A stretch of 64,000 nucleotides of DNA from Chrysomallon squamiferum (taxonomy: Eukaryota > Mollusca > Gastropoda > Neomphalida > Peltospiridae), in NCBI GenBank assembly GCA_012295275.1, contig CM022679.1:24909502-24973501 (forward strand). Direction: 5' to 3'. Positions 63,601 to 64,000 of the stretch are shown here, in pieces (the first letter of the stretch is position 1; every line of letters begins with the position of its first letter). The position numbers and the translations under genes are program-made. Below the pieces are notes generated by a model. The model did no database searches and was not told the origin of the DNA. It saw only the letters and a list, made by a program, of their open reading frames with translations.

Positions 63601-64000
63601 ATCATCTTAAGTCTAAGCCAGGAATGGCAAATCTTTCAACAGTAAAACAGGTAATAACGTTATGATGAAAATTTTATCTACATCTTATTATTAATATTAT
63701 TACTATATAAGAATGTTACCACTTTTTAAAAGAACAAAATAACAAATTTATCTTGAGATAGGCCTGAGAATCACCACTCTGAATTCCATCAACGTTATGT
63801 AGTATTTCAGCACTTTCTTATATATGTTTAACACTAATATGGTTTAGTGATGTATATAATGCAAACTGAAACTATTTTAAATAATTAAGTTACCTCCCAG
63901 TTTTGCCTGTTTTTTTCGATGAGTATTTGTTTCCTGGCACGTTTATAGCAATTCCACTCAACAAACAATTTCAGCTGAGATTTGACATCTAAGTTCTTGG
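51182..64000 (-). CDS. TRPM-family cation channel, 3' part (15 exons seen)
   Basis: Exons, 5' to 3': 64000-63894 (partial), 63479-63345, 63010-62960, 62630-62504, 58009-57872, 57466-57367, 56661-56436, 56084-55827, 55526-55383, 55036-54803, 54375-54201, 53492-53336, 52841-52675, 52090-51973, 51338-51182. All join in phase, giving about 764 codons ending KKDEDA then stop. Visible are the TRPM homology region (MVTALVENRVDFVKLFMDSG, QHLFIWAVLFNRKEMAALFW), S1-S4 (with IGPKVIMIH after S4), S5, a pore helix (LLLPYFQMYSELFLDRIEG), pore-loop cysteines (SGC and RCPEADW), S6 (LLMTNILLVNLLIAMFSYTF) and a TRP box with VWSFYRL. The tail is short: neither an alpha-kinase nor a NUDT9 domain. Sits in membranes. 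The 5' part lies outside the window. Confidence 0.93.
51422..51468 (+). repeat. Microsatellite (CA)n in or near TRPM terminal exon intron
   Basis: About 23 CA units, in the last TRPM intron about 85 bases upstream (in gene direction) of the final exon's acceptor. Confidence 0.95.
54608..54645 (+). repeat. Microsatellite (AAT)n in TRPM intron
   Basis: About 12 AAT units between the S3-S4 and S5-pore exons. Confidence 0.9.
59705..60235 (+). repeat. Tandem duplication of about 340 bases in TRPM intron, interrupted by Tigger
   Basis: Copy 1 (about 59705-59936) starts ATCAGCACTTCAAGACAAA and ends with AGCCTGAATAATACAGTCTA. Copy 2 starts near 60046 (ATCAGCACTCCAAAACAAA) and runs to 60235, then resumes after the transposon at 62412-62492 (AGCCTGAATAATACAGACTA). 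The insertion therefore happened after the duplication. Confidence 0.75.
60236..62411 (+). mobile_element. Tigger/pogo-group DNA transposon, 5'-truncated, in TRPM intron
   Basis: Begins abruptly within the DNA-binding region of a pogo/Tigger transposase and runs through its 3' non-coding part to a right end reading TATACACAAGTATATACGG, followed by TA. A self-complementary pair near the right end (GTATAAGTCGACCCCC at 62339 and TTCGACTTATACACAAG) is typical of this group. The left terminal repeat is missing. It lies opposite to TRPM transcription. The 61800-62300 part is locally GC-richer than the host intron. Confidence 0.85.
60237..61533 (+). pseudogene. Dead Tigger/pogo transposase
   Basis: Domains in order: end of the first helix-turn-helix (SAAGREYGVSEKLVRDWRK), a CENP-B-type DNA-binding region (TRGAIRLQALKLAKKAGIMD, then FKASPDWCTLFMKRH), and a DDE_1 catalytic domain with GNMDETPMTFDMPSN, LLVWDMFKAH and QPLDVSINKPFK, which carry the three acidic residues. 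An acidic tail follows (DPLDSDDDLYDD). It is broken by frameshifts near 60665, 60748 and 61310, a TAG at 60900-60902 where Trp is usual (HVHPKG then stop then DEAG), and a TGA near 61090 before QPLDVS. The catalytic residues themselves survive, so inactivation was by indels and nonsense changes. Confidence 0.9.

Overview
This is strongly AT-rich animal nuclear DNA. Genes are split into short exons with GT-AG introns, microsatellites are abundant, and there are DNA-transposon remnants and two 200-base runs of N (2567-2766, 26706-26905). A short stretch near 41018-41085 resembles an interspersed repeat common in molluscs. With the compact introns and the gene content, a mollusc or another lophotrochozoan is the best guess, not a certainty. 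I see no CRISPR array and recognise no tRNA or rRNA gene.

Layout. (1) 1-2190: the 3' end of an unrecognised minus-strand gene. (2) 5261-7280, minus: a broken Ulp1/SENP-like (C48) protease copy lying directly downstream, in the same reading direction, of a decayed copy of an exon that recurs on the plus strand further on. (3) 8081-19681, plus: the most unusual part. I reconstruct a 16-exon gene made of tandemly duplicated mini-exons ending in a large coiled-coil exon with a 42-base coding minisatellite. All proposed junctions keep phase and give one open frame of 658 codons plus stop. I recognise no known family. (4) 20817-23081: a DNA transposon with very long, imperfect inverted ends and an ATTA target duplication. 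(5) 23082-29700: AT-rich spacer with a Tigger-like MITE. (6) 29719-38257, plus: a complete PrimPol primase-polymerase gene of 13 coding exons, with an internally deleted mariner-type element in intron 9 and a near-perfect hairpin in intron 5. (7) 39431-40072, minus: only the last two coding exons of an Exo70 (EXOC7) gene. (8) 40073-51181: spacer full of microsatellites and local duplications. (9) 51182 to the window end, minus: the 3' two-fifths or more of a TRPM cation-channel gene (15 exons seen), with a dead Tigger/pogo transposon in one intron.

The recognised genes are unrelated housekeeping or physiological genes: PrimPol acts in replication-fork repriming, Exo70 in exocyst membrane tethering, and TRPM in cation conduction. 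They do not form a pathway. The candidate for something undescribed is the modular coiled-coil gene with its inverted relative next to a C48 protease.
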